The position numbers and the translations under genes are program-made. Below the pieces are notes generated by a model, which saw nothing but the letters and a program-made list of their open reading frames with translations, did not search any database and was not told the DNA's origin. From Streptomyces sp. ISL-100 (GTDB lineage Bacteria > Actinomycetota > Actinomycetes > Streptomycetales > Streptomycetaceae), in assembly GCF_018614615.1 (NCBI RefSeq), contig NZ_JAGGOK010000030.1:1-64000 (forward strand): DNA of 64,000 nucleotides. The letters are read 5' to 3'. The stretch's first letter is position 1. Each line of letters starts with the position of its first letter. This document shows, piece after piece, positions 15,857 through 23,884 of this stretch.

Positions 15857-17520
15857 GCCCCACCACCACCTCTACGTCAGCACCTTCGGCGTTCCCGGCA
15901 TCCGGGCACGTCACTTTCCTCGGCGCCGGACCCGGTGACCCTGGTCTGCTGACGCTGCGTGCCGTCGAGGCGCTTACGAGCGCGGACGTGCTGATCGCCG
16001 AGCCACATGTGCTCGATGTCGTACGCAGTCATGTCAGAGCGGGCGTAAGCACGCCTCAGCTGACGGTGGTTGACGATGCGTCAACTGCCGCCGGTATCCC
16101 CGCGATCAGGGATGCGGTCAATCTTGTCATGGAGGCCGCGCGGGGCGGCAAGCGGGTCGTTCGTGCGATCTCCGGCGACCCGGGCCTCGACGGCAACGCG
16201 GGCGAGGAGATGCTCGCTTGCGCTGCTGAAGGCATTCCCTTCGAGGTTGTGCCCGGTATCGCGTCGGCGGTCGGCGTGCCGGCTTACGCCGGTGTGCCGC
16301 TGCGGGACGGGCGGGGTGCGGATGTGCGCTTCGTCGATGCGCGTGCGGCCGATGACAGATGCTGGTCCGAGGTTGGGGCGAGTGACTGTACGGCTGTTGT
16401 TTCCACGACGCTGGATGCCGTTGCTGCGGCTGCGGGTGAGCTGGTTTCGGCCGGGCGTAAGCCCGATACGCCGATGAGCGTCACTGTGGCTGGTACGACG
16501 ACGCGGCAGCGGACGTGGAACGCGACGCTGGGGACGGTCGCCCAGGTCTTGAAGCAGGCGAAGGTGCTGCCTTCGCCTGATGGTCACCAGCCCGTCATAG
16601 CCGTGGTCGGCGAGCGCAGCGCCGCTGCTCAGCGCGAGCAGTTGTCGTGGTTCGAGTCGAAGCCGCTGTTCGGGTGGCGGGTGCTGGTTCCGCGTACGAA
16701 GGAGCAGGCGGCGTCGCTCTCCGACCAGCTTCGGTCTTACGGGGCCGTGCCGCACGAGGTGCCGACTATCGCTGTCGAGCCGCCTCGGACCCCGCAGCAG
16801 ATGGAGCGGGCGGTCAAGGGGCTCGTTACGGGGCGGTACGAGTGGATAGCTTTCACGTCGGTGAATGCTGTTAAGGCTGTTCGGGAGAAGTTTGAGGAGT
16901 ACGGGCTTGATGCTCGTGCTTTCGCGGGGATCAAGGTCGCCGCGGTGGGGGAGCAGACGGCTGCGGCGTTGATTGAGTTCGGTGTGAAGCCGGATCTTGT
17001 GCCGAGTGGGGAGCAGTCGGCGGCGGGGTTGCTTGAGGACTGGCCGCCTTACGATCCGGTTTTCGATCCGATTGATCGCGTTTTTCTGCCGCGGGCCGAT
17101 ATCGCGACGGAGACGCTGGTCGCGGGGCTGATCGAGCTCGGGTGGGAGGTCGACGACGTAACGGCGTACCGGACTGTGCGGGCGTCGCCGCCGCCGGCGG
17201 ATACGCGGGAGGCGATCAAGGGCGGCGGGTTTGACGCCGTTCTCTTTACGTCGAGCAGCACGGTGCGGAATTTGGTCGGCATTGCTGGTAAGCCGCACAA
17301 CGTGACCGTTATTGCGTGTATTGGTCCTGCTACCGCGAAGACGGCGGAGGAGCATGGGCTGCGGGTCGACGTTCTGTCGCCGGAGCCGTCGGTGCACAAG
17401 CTGGCGGAGGCCCTCGCGGCCTTCGGCACGCAGCGCCGGGAGGCGGCGATCGCGGCGGGCGAGCATGTGACGCGGCCGAGCGAGCGGCGGCCGGGGTCTC
17501 GGCGGCGGCGGACGACTTAG
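15853..17520 (+). CDS. hemD: Fused uroporphyrinogen-III C-methyltransferase / uroporphyrinogen-III synthase
   Basis: A 555-residue two-domain protein. The N-terminal half resembles tetrapyrrole methyltransferases: VTFLGAGPGDPGLLTLRAVE (about 17-36), VVRAISGDPGLDGNAGEE and FEVVPGIASAVGVPAYAGVP. The C-terminal half, from about residue 272 (FGWRVLVPRTKEQAASLSDQ), is HemD, which cyclises hydroxymethylbilane to uroporphyrinogen III; WIAFTSVNAV and FTSSSTVRNL are typical. Whether the methyltransferase half is active in sirohaem or cobalamin synthesis is not certain. The fusion is standard in actinobacteria. The C-terminus is Arg-rich. Confidence 0.93.
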   Translation: MSPTTTSTSAPSAFPASGHVTFLGAGPGDPGLLTLRAVEALTSADVLIAEPHVLDVVRSHVRAGVSTPQLTVVDDASTAAGIPAIRDAVNLVMEAARGGKRVVRAISGDPGLDGNAGEEMLACAAEGIPFEVVPGIASAVGVPAYAGVPLRDGRGADVRFVDARAADDRCWSEVGASDCTAVVSTTLDAVAAAAGELVSAGRKPDTPMSVTVAGTTTRQRTWNATLGTVAQVLKQAKVLPSPDGHQPVIAVVGERSAAAQREQLSWFESKPLFGWRVLVPRTKEQAASLSDQLRSYGAVPHEVPTIAVEPPRTPQQMERAVKGLVTGRYEWIAFTSVNAVKAVREKFEEYGLDARAFAGIKVAAVGEQTAAALIEFGVKPDLVPSGEQSAAGLLEDWPPYDPVFDPIDRVFLPRADIATETLVAGLIELGWEVDDVTAYRTVRASPPPADTREAIKGGGFDAVLFTSSSTVRNLVGIAGKPHNVTVIACIGPATAKTAEEHGLRVDVLSPEPSVHKLAEALAAFGTQRREAAIAAGEHVTRPSERRPGSRRRRTT

Positions 17521-17600
17521 GCGGCGGGGCGCTGCGGCCTGTTAGGCGGCGGGGCGCTGAGGCGTGTGGTGTGAGGGCCGGGATCTGGGGCGATGCCCGG

Positions 17601-17723
17601 GGTCCCGGCCCTCATGCGTGGGTCGGGGTCCTGGCCCTCCCGTGTGGGTCGGGGTTCCGGCCCTCCCGTGTGGGTCGGGGTTCCGGCCTCAGGCGGGGGT
17701 CGGGCTCCCGGCCCTCCCGCGTG
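17601..17723. repeat. 26-bp tandem repeats between hemD and hemB
   Basis: Four to five copies of a 26-bp unit (GGTCGGGGTTCCGGCCCTCC followed by CGTGTG) occupy most of the 279-bp gap. The middle two units match except near their ends. They split the operon spacing, so hemB may have its own promoter. Confidence 0.85.
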
Positions 17724-17799
17724 GTCGAGCTCCGTGGTGCGGATGGTGCCGACGGGGTGACGGTAAAAGGGGTCGTTTCGGCGGCGTAGCGTGTTTGGC

Positions 17800-18801
17800 A
17801 TGACTGTGTATGGATCCTTTCCCGGGGCTCGGCCCCGTCGGCTGCGTACCACCCCCGCGATGCGACGCATGGTCGCCGAGAACCGGCTGCATCCGGCCGA
17901 TCTGATCCTTCCGGCGTTCGTACGGGAAGGCATCAGCGAGCCCGTGGCCATTTCGGCCATGCCGGGCGTTCAGCAGCACACGCTCGACACGTTGCGGAAG
18001 GCAGCTGTCGAGGCGGTGGAGGTGGGCGTCGCGGGGATCATGCTGTTCGGAGTACCTGAGGACGAGAAGAAGGATGCGGCGGGGACGGCTGGGACCGACC
18101 CGGACGGGATTCTTCAGGTCGCGCTGCGTGAGGTGCGGGGTGAGGTGGGGGACGACCTCGTGATCATGTCCGACCTGTGCCTGGACGAGTACACCGATCA
18201 TGGGCACTGTGGCGTCCTGGATGCGGACGGGCGTGTCGACAACGACGCGACGCTGGAGCGGTACGCCGAGATGGCGCAGGTCCAGGCGGACGCGGGCGCG
18301 CACGTGGTGGGTCCCAGCGGGATGATGGACGGTCAGGTCGGGGTCATCCGGGACGCGCTGGACACCATCGGCAAGGAGGATGTGTCGATTCTGGCTTACA
18401 CGGCCAAGTACTCCTCTGCTTTTTATGGTCCGTTCCGTGAGGCGGTGGGGTCTTCGCTGCGGGGCGACCGGAAGACGTACCAGCAGGACCCGGCCAACTT
18501 GCGGGAGTCCATGCGGGAGCTGGCGCTGGATTTGGATGAAGGCGCCGACATGGTGATGGTCAAGCCGGCCGGGCCGTATTTGGATGTGCTGGCGAAGGTC
18601 GCCGAGGCAGTGGATGTGCCGGTGGCGGCGTACCAGATCAGTGGCGAGTACGCGATGATCGAGGCGGCGGCCGAGCGGGGCTGGATCGACCGGGATAAGG
18701 CGATCCTGGAGAGCCTGCTGGGGATCAAGCGCGCCGGGGCCAACATGATCCTTACGTACTGGGCGACCGAGGTTGCGCGCTGGGTCGGGCGGCAGGGGTA
18801 G
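17800..18801 (+). CDS. hemB: Delta-aminolevulinic acid dehydratase (porphobilinogen synthase)
   Basis: A 333-residue enzyme condensing two 5-aminolevulinates to porphobilinogen. Schiff-base lysines lie in [15 protein letters not shown] (about 208) and [14 protein letters not shown] (about 260). The metal site reads [14 protein letters not shown], with Cys127, Asp129 and Cys137. The middle cysteine of the zinc-type C-x-C-x7-C triad is Asp, a mixed site suggesting altered metal dependence. ATG 17800 is preferred over in-frame GTG 17791. It closes the hem operon, 279 bp after hemD. Confidence 0.95.
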   Translation: MTVYGSFPGARPRRLRTTPAMRRMVAENRLHPADLILPAFVREGISEPVAISAMPGVQQHTLDTLRKAAVEAVEVGVAGIMLFGVPEDEKKDAAGTAGTDPDGILQVALREVRGEVGDDLVIMSDLCLDEYTDHGHCGVLDADGRVDNDATLERYAEMAQVQADAGAHVVGPSGMMDGQVGVIRDALDTIGKEDVSILAYTAKYSSAFYGPFREAVGSSLRGDRKTYQQDPANLRESMRELALDLDEGADMVMVKPAGPYLDVLAKVAEAVDVPVAAYQISGEYAMIEAAAERGWIDRDKAILESLLGIKRAGANMILTYWATEVARWVGRQG

Positions 18802-18880
18802 TCGGTAATACCACTGATTGCTTCTGGGGGTTTCGGGTCGTTCCCGAGCGCTCCAGGGTCGGTGGGCCGGACCGGCGCGT

Positions 18881-19292
18881 CAAGGGCGCTCCCTACGGTC
18901 GCGTCGCTGCGCGATGTGCCTACGGCCCACCCTTGACCCGCCGCCCCGGCCCACCGCTAACGCTTTCCACGGGGACGGCCCAAAGAAAAACGCCCTGCAC
19001 GCGAGCTGGGAGATGGGCGCGGGTCGGCTCGGTGGCTTGCGGCCTGGTGGGTGGGGCGCATGAGGTTGAGTGGGTGGCGCGGCCCCTGGCTCGGCGGGTG
19101 CTGGGACGGCCGTTGGCGCGCCATCCCCATTCCCACGCACACGAGCACCCACGCAGTCGGACGGCCGACCTCTCGGGTCGACCTGCGGACTTATGGGTAT
19201 GCGGGTGGGGCGCGTCAGTGAATGGGGGGACTCGGGCCGGCTCGGCGTCCACCCCGACCGGTGACCGCTTGAGCTACAAGCCCGTTGCTGGT
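18881..19292. repeat. Large imperfect inverted repeat, left arm
   Basis: About 410 bp that align, as reverse complement, with 20648-21058. Shared blocks include CAAGGGTGG, GCGTGGGAAT, ATGGCGCGCCAA, GCAGGTCGACCCG, GGACGCCGA, CATGCGCCCCAC and CAGCAACG. Identity looks to be about 75-80% in the best 250 bp (19040-19260) and lower at the outer end. No frame reads convincingly through it. Confidence 0.8.
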
Positions 19293-19386
19293 GTGGGTGG
19301 GTGGAGGGGCATCCAGGAGTGCATGGTCCTGCCGATAGTCCGGTCGGTGGTGTGGCGAGTGTTGGTGGGGACTGGCCATCGGCCTG

Positions 19387-19412
19387 AGCCCCGCCCATGC
19401 GGGGGCGGGGCT
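19387..19412. terminator. GC-rich hairpin downstream of the VOC gene
   Basis: Arms AGCCCCGCCC and GGGCGGGGCT with a 6-nt loop form a perfect 10-bp stem about 200 bp beyond the VOC stop (minus strand). No U-run. The stretch 19293-19609 otherwise holds no gene I can support. Confidence 0.45.
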
Positions 19413-19609
19413 GGGAGCGTGATCGAACGGTCCTCATGTGCCCGTGCGGTCTCGCGGTCGTGGCACGCAGTAGTTCTCGGGTGGGCTGGTGGACCGAAAC
19501 CAGCACATGACGAAACCAGTTGCCCCTTTTTGCCTTACTTTTGGCCCATCCTTGCAGGCGTCGTTGCGGGTCATGTGCTGGATTCGGTCACCACGGGCGG
19601 TAGGTGCTG

Positions 19610-20026
19610 CTAGGGGCGGGCGTAGGGGCGGGTCATGATCTCCATGTTGTGGCCGTCGGGGTCGTCGAAGTACGCGCCGCGGCCGCCGAAGAGACGGTTG
19701 ATCTGGCCGGGTTCTGTGTGGCTCGGGTCGGCGTAGTAGGTGACACCGACCGCCTCCAGGCGGGCGATCATGGCGTCGAATTGCGCGTCTGGGACAAGGA
19801 ACGCGTAGTGCTGTGACTGGATCGGCTCGTCGGTCTTCGCGTAGTAGTCGAGCGTTACGCCGTTGCCGAGGTCGACCGGCAGGAATGGGCCGAACGGAGC
19901 GCCGACCTTGAGCCCGAGGATCGCGGCGATGAACTCGGCCGACAGGTGCCGGTCGCTGGCGTAGATGGCGGTGTGGTTGAGCTGGACCGTGGTCGTCGGC
20001 AGCTCGGTGTGCTGGTCGTATCGCAT
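19610..20026 (-). CDS. VOC-family protein (glyoxalase/bleomycin-resistance/dioxygenase fold)
   Basis: A 138-residue single-chain VOC protein. The first half-module starts LNHTAIYASDRHLSAEFIAA; the second ends GGRGAYFDDPDGHNMEIMTR, the family's typical final strand with a metal-ligand Glu. The candidate His ligand is in LNHTAIYA. Substrate is unknown. ATG 20026 follows GGAG at 5 nt, so the longer ORF upstream is not used. The gene lies between the two arms of the inverted repeat, apart from its operon-rich neighbours. Confidence 0.85.
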   Translation of the reverse strand: MRYDQHTELPTTTVQLNHTAIYASDRHLSAEFIAAILGLKVGAPFGPFLPVDLGNGVTLDYYAKTDEPIQSQHYAFLVPDAQFDAMIARLEAVGVTYYADPSHTEPGQINRLFGGRGAYFDDPDGHNMEIMTRPYARP

Positions 20027-20647
20027 GTGTCTCCGGGTCTTTGGATGCGTTGGGATGAGGCGTCCGCATGCGGACGCCCGGTTGCAAAGACGCGGAGAAG
20101 GGGCGGGGCTCTTGCCCGCCTCGCGCTCACGCCGAGGCCGGGAACCCCACTCGTGCATGGCCCATGGCCGACCCGGCAGTCACCCGGCCGACCTTAGTGC
20201 CCGTCACGGGTTGGGACAACGCCGGTCCAGTCACTGCCAGAACAAGCTGAACGCCATCGTCACGCCGAGGAACAGGAGGAAGAGTCGTATCAACAGGCCC
20301 ACCAGCCACACCTGGTGGGCGGAGACAGTGATCCCGCGTTGGCGCAGGATTGTTCTGTGGAACACGTCGTGCTCGGCACGACCCCGAGGATCACATCGAG
20401 GACGCGGACGCCGTGGGTGGCGGCGACCCGGACGGCGTATCCGACGTACGCGAGGGGAACGGCCGAGACGTTCGTCCCTCCCGGCGGGGTCTGGGGTCAA
20501 GCGGCTGCCCGAACTCGTGGCCTTGGTGGGGTTCGGTCGTCGCGGTCGTGTCGCTTCCGGTCATCACGGGAGCGTTTGGGCCCACGGCGGCGCCGTACGG
20601 GCCGCGAGGATGGTGCTTCGGTGTTGGGTGCGCCGCCCCCACTTGCA
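20027..20647. other. Stretch without a supported gene
   Basis: About 620 bp between the VOC gene and the right repeat arm. It includes a minus-strand run coding a hydrophobic segment (VWLVGLLIRLFLLFLGVTMA, about 20231-20315) with no usable start or ribosome binding site close by. This may be a gene remnant. Nothing else is recognisable. Confidence 0.45.
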
Positions 20648-21058
20648 TCAGCAACGTGTTGGAAGCTAGACCGGTTGCCGGGCGGGGCGGACGCCGAACT
20701 TGCCCGAGTCTCCCCATTGAACTGTCGCGCCCGACCCGAGCGGACATGTGTTCGCAGGTCGACCCGGAACGGCCGGTTGTCTGCCTACGTGGGTGCGCGT
20801 GTGCGTGGGAATTGGAATGGCGCGCCAATGGCCGTTGCGGCAGTCGCTGAGGCTGGGGCCGAGCCGTCCCCGAGGCCTCATGCGCCCCACTCACCGGGCC
20901 CGTCGCCCGGCAGCGGTGATCGGCCGCTTGCCGGGCCTTTCCCGTGGGCTCCCCCCCCGGGGGCCGCCCCCCTTAAGCATTGCGGCGGAGGTTCGGCGGT
21001 CAAGGGTGGAGCGGAGCGGAATCGCCGTAGGCGACGCGACGCAGGAGCGCCCTTGAGG
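20648..21058. repeat. Large imperfect inverted repeat, right arm
   Basis: Reverse-complement partner of 18881-19292. The outer edge is marked by GTCAAGGGTGG (20999-21009) and GCAGGAGCGCCCTTGA (21042-21057), which mirror TCAAGGGCGCTCC and CCACCCTTGAC in the left arm. Inside it holds a run CCCCCCCCGGGGGCCGCCCC (20952-20971). The pair encloses about 1.36 kb with the VOC gene. Confidence 0.8.
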
Positions 21059-21185
21059 GGCGGGCCTCCGCCGCCAACCTTGGTAGAGGCGGCCCCCATC
21101 GCAGAGGCAATCAACGCTACTGGGCCGTCAACGCCCCCGCCGCCCGGCCTGCCCGGCAGGTGCGGCAAGCCGAGGGCCGGACCGA

Positions 21186-22100
21186 CTACTGGATGCTCCA
21201 GCGGTGCGGGTGCCCTGGTTCGGCGGGGCAGCAAAAGACGTTGAGCTCACCGGCGCGGCCCACGATGACCTCGGTGGGGGTGACAGACGAGTGGCCGTCG
21301 AGATCGCGTTCCTGGAGTGGTTTCCAGCTGCCGCTGCCGCCGTCCCACTCGGAGCTGTCGATGGTCAGCAGCAGCTCCATCGGCGTCGAGCAGGACAGGC
21401 AGTCCATAGGGGCCGGGTCGGTTGCGTGCCAGGAGGCGAAGCCGCCGACGCGCCAGCCGGGCGGGATGGACAGGTCGTACTGGTAGCCGATTGGCTCGTC
21501 CGGGTCCTCGGCCTCCGCCTGTTCGGACTCCTCCTCGAGGGCCTCCTCCCAGGCGTCGATCCGGGCACACAGGTCCTCAGGCAGGAGACCGGCGAACGGG
21601 TACGTGACCACCTGCTCCGGGTGCAATACGCAGGGCTCGGGCACGTACCCCTTGGAGCCGACGACCTGCGGCTGCGGTGGCGAATCCAGCACTTCGCCGA
21701 CCTCTGCCGACTTACGCCAGCGCAGGTGAAGCAGCAGCTCGTACCTGCTCGCGCCATGCGCGTCGAAGGGGCACCAGAACACCTGGAGCAAGTCGCAGCC
21801 GTCCGGGCCCGCCGGCAGGTCGGGAATGTCCCGCCGGTACAGCTGCGCAAGGCCGATCATCGGCAGCGGATCAGTCTCCGAGACGCCCGGGATCCGGTGC
21901 TCGCGGCGCAGCTCGTCCACGAGCTGCCGTGCCTCCTCCGTCGGGCCCGAGAGCGGTTCGCGGGCCCACGCGGAGTCAAGGACCTCTCGGCGGATGTCTT
22001 CGGGGCGCCTACCGCGCCCACGACCGTGGGCCTCGGGGCACACCGGCCAGGGCTCGTCCGCCGGCCACAGCATCGGGCCGCCCACGGAACTGGCCGACAC
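21186..22100 (-). CDS. DUF1963-like hypothetical protein, N-terminus without canonical start
   Basis: A 304-residue protein from the first canonical start, GTG 22100. It resembles YwqG/DUF1963-type proteins: SSVGGPMLWPADEPWPVC near the start, QVFWCPFDAHG and LLLTIDSSEWDGG in the middle, FCCPAEPGHPHRWSIQ at the end. Cysteine pairs (CLSC; FCC plus H) may bind metal. The frame continues another 37 codons upstream with related-looking sequence (TRTTPPRPLDVEALFPELAR) to a stop at 22221-22223, but has no ATG, GTG or TTG there; a CTG at 22211 is the only plausible initiator. Function unknown. Confidence 0.65.
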   Translation of the reverse strand: MSASSVGGPMLWPADEPWPVCPEAHGRGRGRRPEDIRREVLDSAWAREPLSGPTEEARQLVDELRREHRIPGVSETDPLPMIGLAQLYRRDIPDLPAGPDGCDLLQVFWCPFDAHGASRYELLLHLRWRKSAEVGEVLDSPPQPQVVGSKGYVPEPCVLHPEQVVTYPFAGLLPEDLCARIDAWEEALEEESEQAEAEDPDEPIGYQYDLSIPPGWRVGGFASWHATDPAPMDCLSCSTPMELLLTIDSSEWDGGSGSWKPLQERDLDGHSSVTPTEVIVGRAGELNVFCCPAEPGHPHRWSIQ

Positions 22101-22291
22101 GTCCGGCTTCCCCGGCCGCGGGTGCAGCCGGGTGGTGGTGCCCCGGTACCGGGCCAGTTCGGGGAAGAGCGCCTCGACATCGAGCGGCCGCGGTGGCGTG
22201 GTCCTTGTCAGGACCCGAGCTTAGAGTCAGGCAAGCGCAGCTCCGGGGCGCGTCCTGGACTGGGCGGCATACCGTCGCGTCCGCAGTTGGC

Positions 22292-22543
22292 TCAGCGCAG
22301 CTGTGCGTCGGCTGCGTACGATGCGAAGTGCGACCAGGTGGCGGGGGTCAGGGTGAGGGTTGGGCCGTCGGGGATCTTGGAGTCCCGGACGTGGACTGCG
22401 GTGGGGCAGGCGGCGATTTCGACGCAGGCCCCGCCTTCGTCGCTGCTGTAGCTGGACTTGCGCCAGGCGTAGGCGACTTCCAGGCAGGCCCCGCCCTCGC
22501 TGCCGCTGTAGCTGGACTTGAACCACTCAAGTGCGGTGCTCAT
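22292..22543 (-). CDS. DUF397 domain-containing protein (duplicated motif)
   Basis: An 83-residue acidic DUF397 protein. It contains the family motif twice: WFKSSYSGSEGGACLEVAYA and WRKSSYSSDEGGACVEIAAC, then VHVRDSKIPDGPTLTLTPATW. DUF397 proteins are usually encoded beside XRE/DUF5753 regulators (WhiJ-like families), and here the start overlaps that gene's stop by 4 bp. In known cases the pair works in development or secondary-metabolism control; the exact biochemical role is not established. Confidence 0.9.
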   Translation of the reverse strand: MSTALEWFKSSYSGSEGGACLEVAYAWRKSSYSSDEGGACVEIAACPTAVHVRDSKIPDGPTLTLTPATWSHFASYAADAQLR

Positions 22544-23364
22544 TGCTCTCCTAGCAGCCGGTCCAACAGGCCCTTCGTTTCCTCGGTGTTGAGGGCCTGC
22601 GTTCGCAGCATCGCATATTTCTGCGCCAGGATGCTGACCTCATTGGGGTCGGTGATGAGCTGGCTGCCGCGCTGGGTTTCGGTGTAGGCGAGATGCTGGT
22701 GGTCCGGTGTTTCCAGCAGGATGAACGGGCCGTCGAGTGCTGCATGGGTGTGACGGCCGAGCGGCATCAGCTGGAGGGTGATGCCCGGCAGGTCCGCGCA
22801 GACTCGCAGGTGCCGCAGTGTCTCGGCGTACACCTCGTCGCCTCCGAGGCGGTCCCGCACGATCGCCTCGGAGATGATGAAGCTGGCCGTCGGAGGCACC
22901 TTCCGGTGCAGGATTTCCTGGCGTTCGATACGGGCCGTCACCTGGGCGTTGGTCTCCTCCTCGCCGAGGATGGGGACCTTGCTGAGGAAGACCGCACGGG
23001 CGTAACGCTCGGTCTGGAGCAGGCCCGGCAGCACCTGGTTCTCGAACCACGACAGCGCGATCGCTTCCCGTTCCAAGTCCATGTACTGCTCCGCCCACGC
23101 CGGGATCAGGTCGATCTCCGGCATGTGCGCCACCGCCGTCTCCAGCGCGTGCTTCGTGTCCAGTAAACCGTCCAGCAGTCTTGCCAGATCCGGCTTCAGC
23201 GGCCGTCTGCCCTGCTCGATCGAGGCGACCGTCTCCTCGCCCGCGCAGATCCGGTCCGCCAGCTCCCGCTGCGTAAGGCCCGCGTCCGCACGGAAACGGG
23301 CCACCAGCGCTCCCACGAGCTTCATCGCCGACGCGTTCTTCCGCTGCCGCTTTCTGGGGTGCAT
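22540..23364 (-). CDS. XRE-family regulator with DUF5753 domain (WhiJ-like)
   Basis: A 274-residue regulator. The N-terminal helix-turn-helix is LVARFRADAGLTQRELADRI, then EETVASIEQGRRPLKPDLAR (about 19-58). The DUF5753 region follows: WFENQVLPGLLQTERYARAV, HRKVPPTASFIISEAIVRDR and the C-terminal GPFILLE...LAYTE block. Start ATG 23364 has GGGGAG 9 nt upstream; in-frame TTG 23373 is less likely. It is coupled to DUF397 (ATGA overlap) and divergent from an RsbW-like ATPase, the typical WhiJ-type cassette. Two palindromes in the divergent promoter are candidate binding sites. Confidence 0.9.
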   Translation of the reverse strand: MHPRKRQRKNASAMKLVGALVARFRADAGLTQRELADRICAGEETVASIEQGRRPLKPDLARLLDGLLDTKHALETAVAHMPEIDLIPAWAEQYMDLEREAIALSWFENQVLPGLLQTERYARAVFLSKVPILGEEETNAQVTARIERQEILHRKVPPTASFIISEAIVRDRLGGDEVYAETLRHLRVCADLPGITLQLMPLGRHTHAALDGPFILLETPDHQHLAYTETQRGSQLITDPNEVSILAQKYAMLRTQALNTEETKGLLDRLLGEQ

Positions 23365-23408
23365 GCGGTCCAACTCCCCACCCTTACCCGCACATCACGC
23401 GCAGATGA

Positions 23409-23431
23409 CCCGTACGGATTTCTTGTACGGG
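23409..23431. promoter_or_regulatory. Inverted repeat in divergent XRE/ATPase promoter
   Basis: Arms CCCGTAC and GTACGGG separated by 9 bases lie 45 bp upstream of the XRE start. A candidate operator for the adjacent XRE regulator, inferred from position and symmetry. Confidence 0.45.
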
Positions 23432-23451
23432 TGCGCGCACTGCACCACGCT

Positions 23452-23468
23452 AGTCACGGACCGTGACT
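23452..23468. promoter_or_regulatory. Perfect palindrome upstream of the ATPase gene
   Basis: AGTCACGG-A-CCGTGACT, two perfect 8-bp arms around one base, ends 8 bp before the ATPase start codon. This is strong operator geometry for repression, probably by the divergent XRE protein. Confidence 0.55.
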
Positions 23469-23476
23469 CTCGTCTC

Positions 23477-23884
23477 ATGAACGAAGTGAAACAACTCCCG
23501 TTCCTGCGCGAGCGGTTCTACCCGCGTGAGCGACGATCCGTCGCCAGGGCCAGGGAGTTCACGCGCGACGCGGCCGTCGCATGGAGGGTTGGTACCCGTG
23601 CGGATGACGTATTGCTGTGCGTGAGCGAGCTGGCCACCAACGCGCTCCTGCACGGGGTGCCGCCGGGGCGCGGCTATCAGTTGCGGCTGCTGCTGTCCGG
23701 ACAGACTCTGCGCATCGAGGTCCACGACAGCGGCGACGGCCTCCCCCGCCTCCGCGAGCCCGACGGGGAGTCCGGGCGGGGGCTGGTGCTGGTGGCGGCG
23801 CTTGCCGACGAGTGGGGGGTCGGGGAGCGGGAGCTCGGGAAGATCGTTTGGTGCGAGTTCGGGCTGGTGGAAGTTACTTTTTGA
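23477..23884 (+). CDS. ATP-binding protein (RsbW-like HATPase domain)
   Basis: A 135-residue GHKL ATPase of the anti-sigma/SpoIIAB type. The N box is CVSELATNALLHG (about 54-66), the G1 box VHDSGDGLP (about 84-92), the G2 region ESGRGLVLVAALADEWGV. In streptomycetes such proteins commonly accompany XRE/DUF397 pairs; a partner sigma factor is not evident here. ATG 23477 gives MNEVKQLPFLRERFYPRER. Its last 11 bases overlap the convergent oxidoreductase gene. Confidence 0.88.
   Translation: MNEVKQLPFLRERFYPRERRSVARAREFTRDAAVAWRVGTRADDVLLCVSELATNALLHGVPPGRGYQLRLLLSGQTLRIEVHDSGDGLPRLREPDGESGRGLVLVAALADEWGVGERELGKIVWCEFGLVEVTF

Noticed and set aside
18933..19613. Plus-strand ORF of 226 codons in the left repeat arm
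   Set aside because: No start signal, skewed composition, and its counterpart in the other repeat arm is not conserved at protein level. The DNA similarity is better explained as a non-coding repeat.
20231..20500. Minus-strand hydrophobic peptide VWLVGLLIRLFLLFLGVTMA
   Set aside because: The hydrophobic run looks protein-like, but the preceding residues are Arg/Pro junk, there is no ribosome binding site and no full gene. Possibly a remnant.
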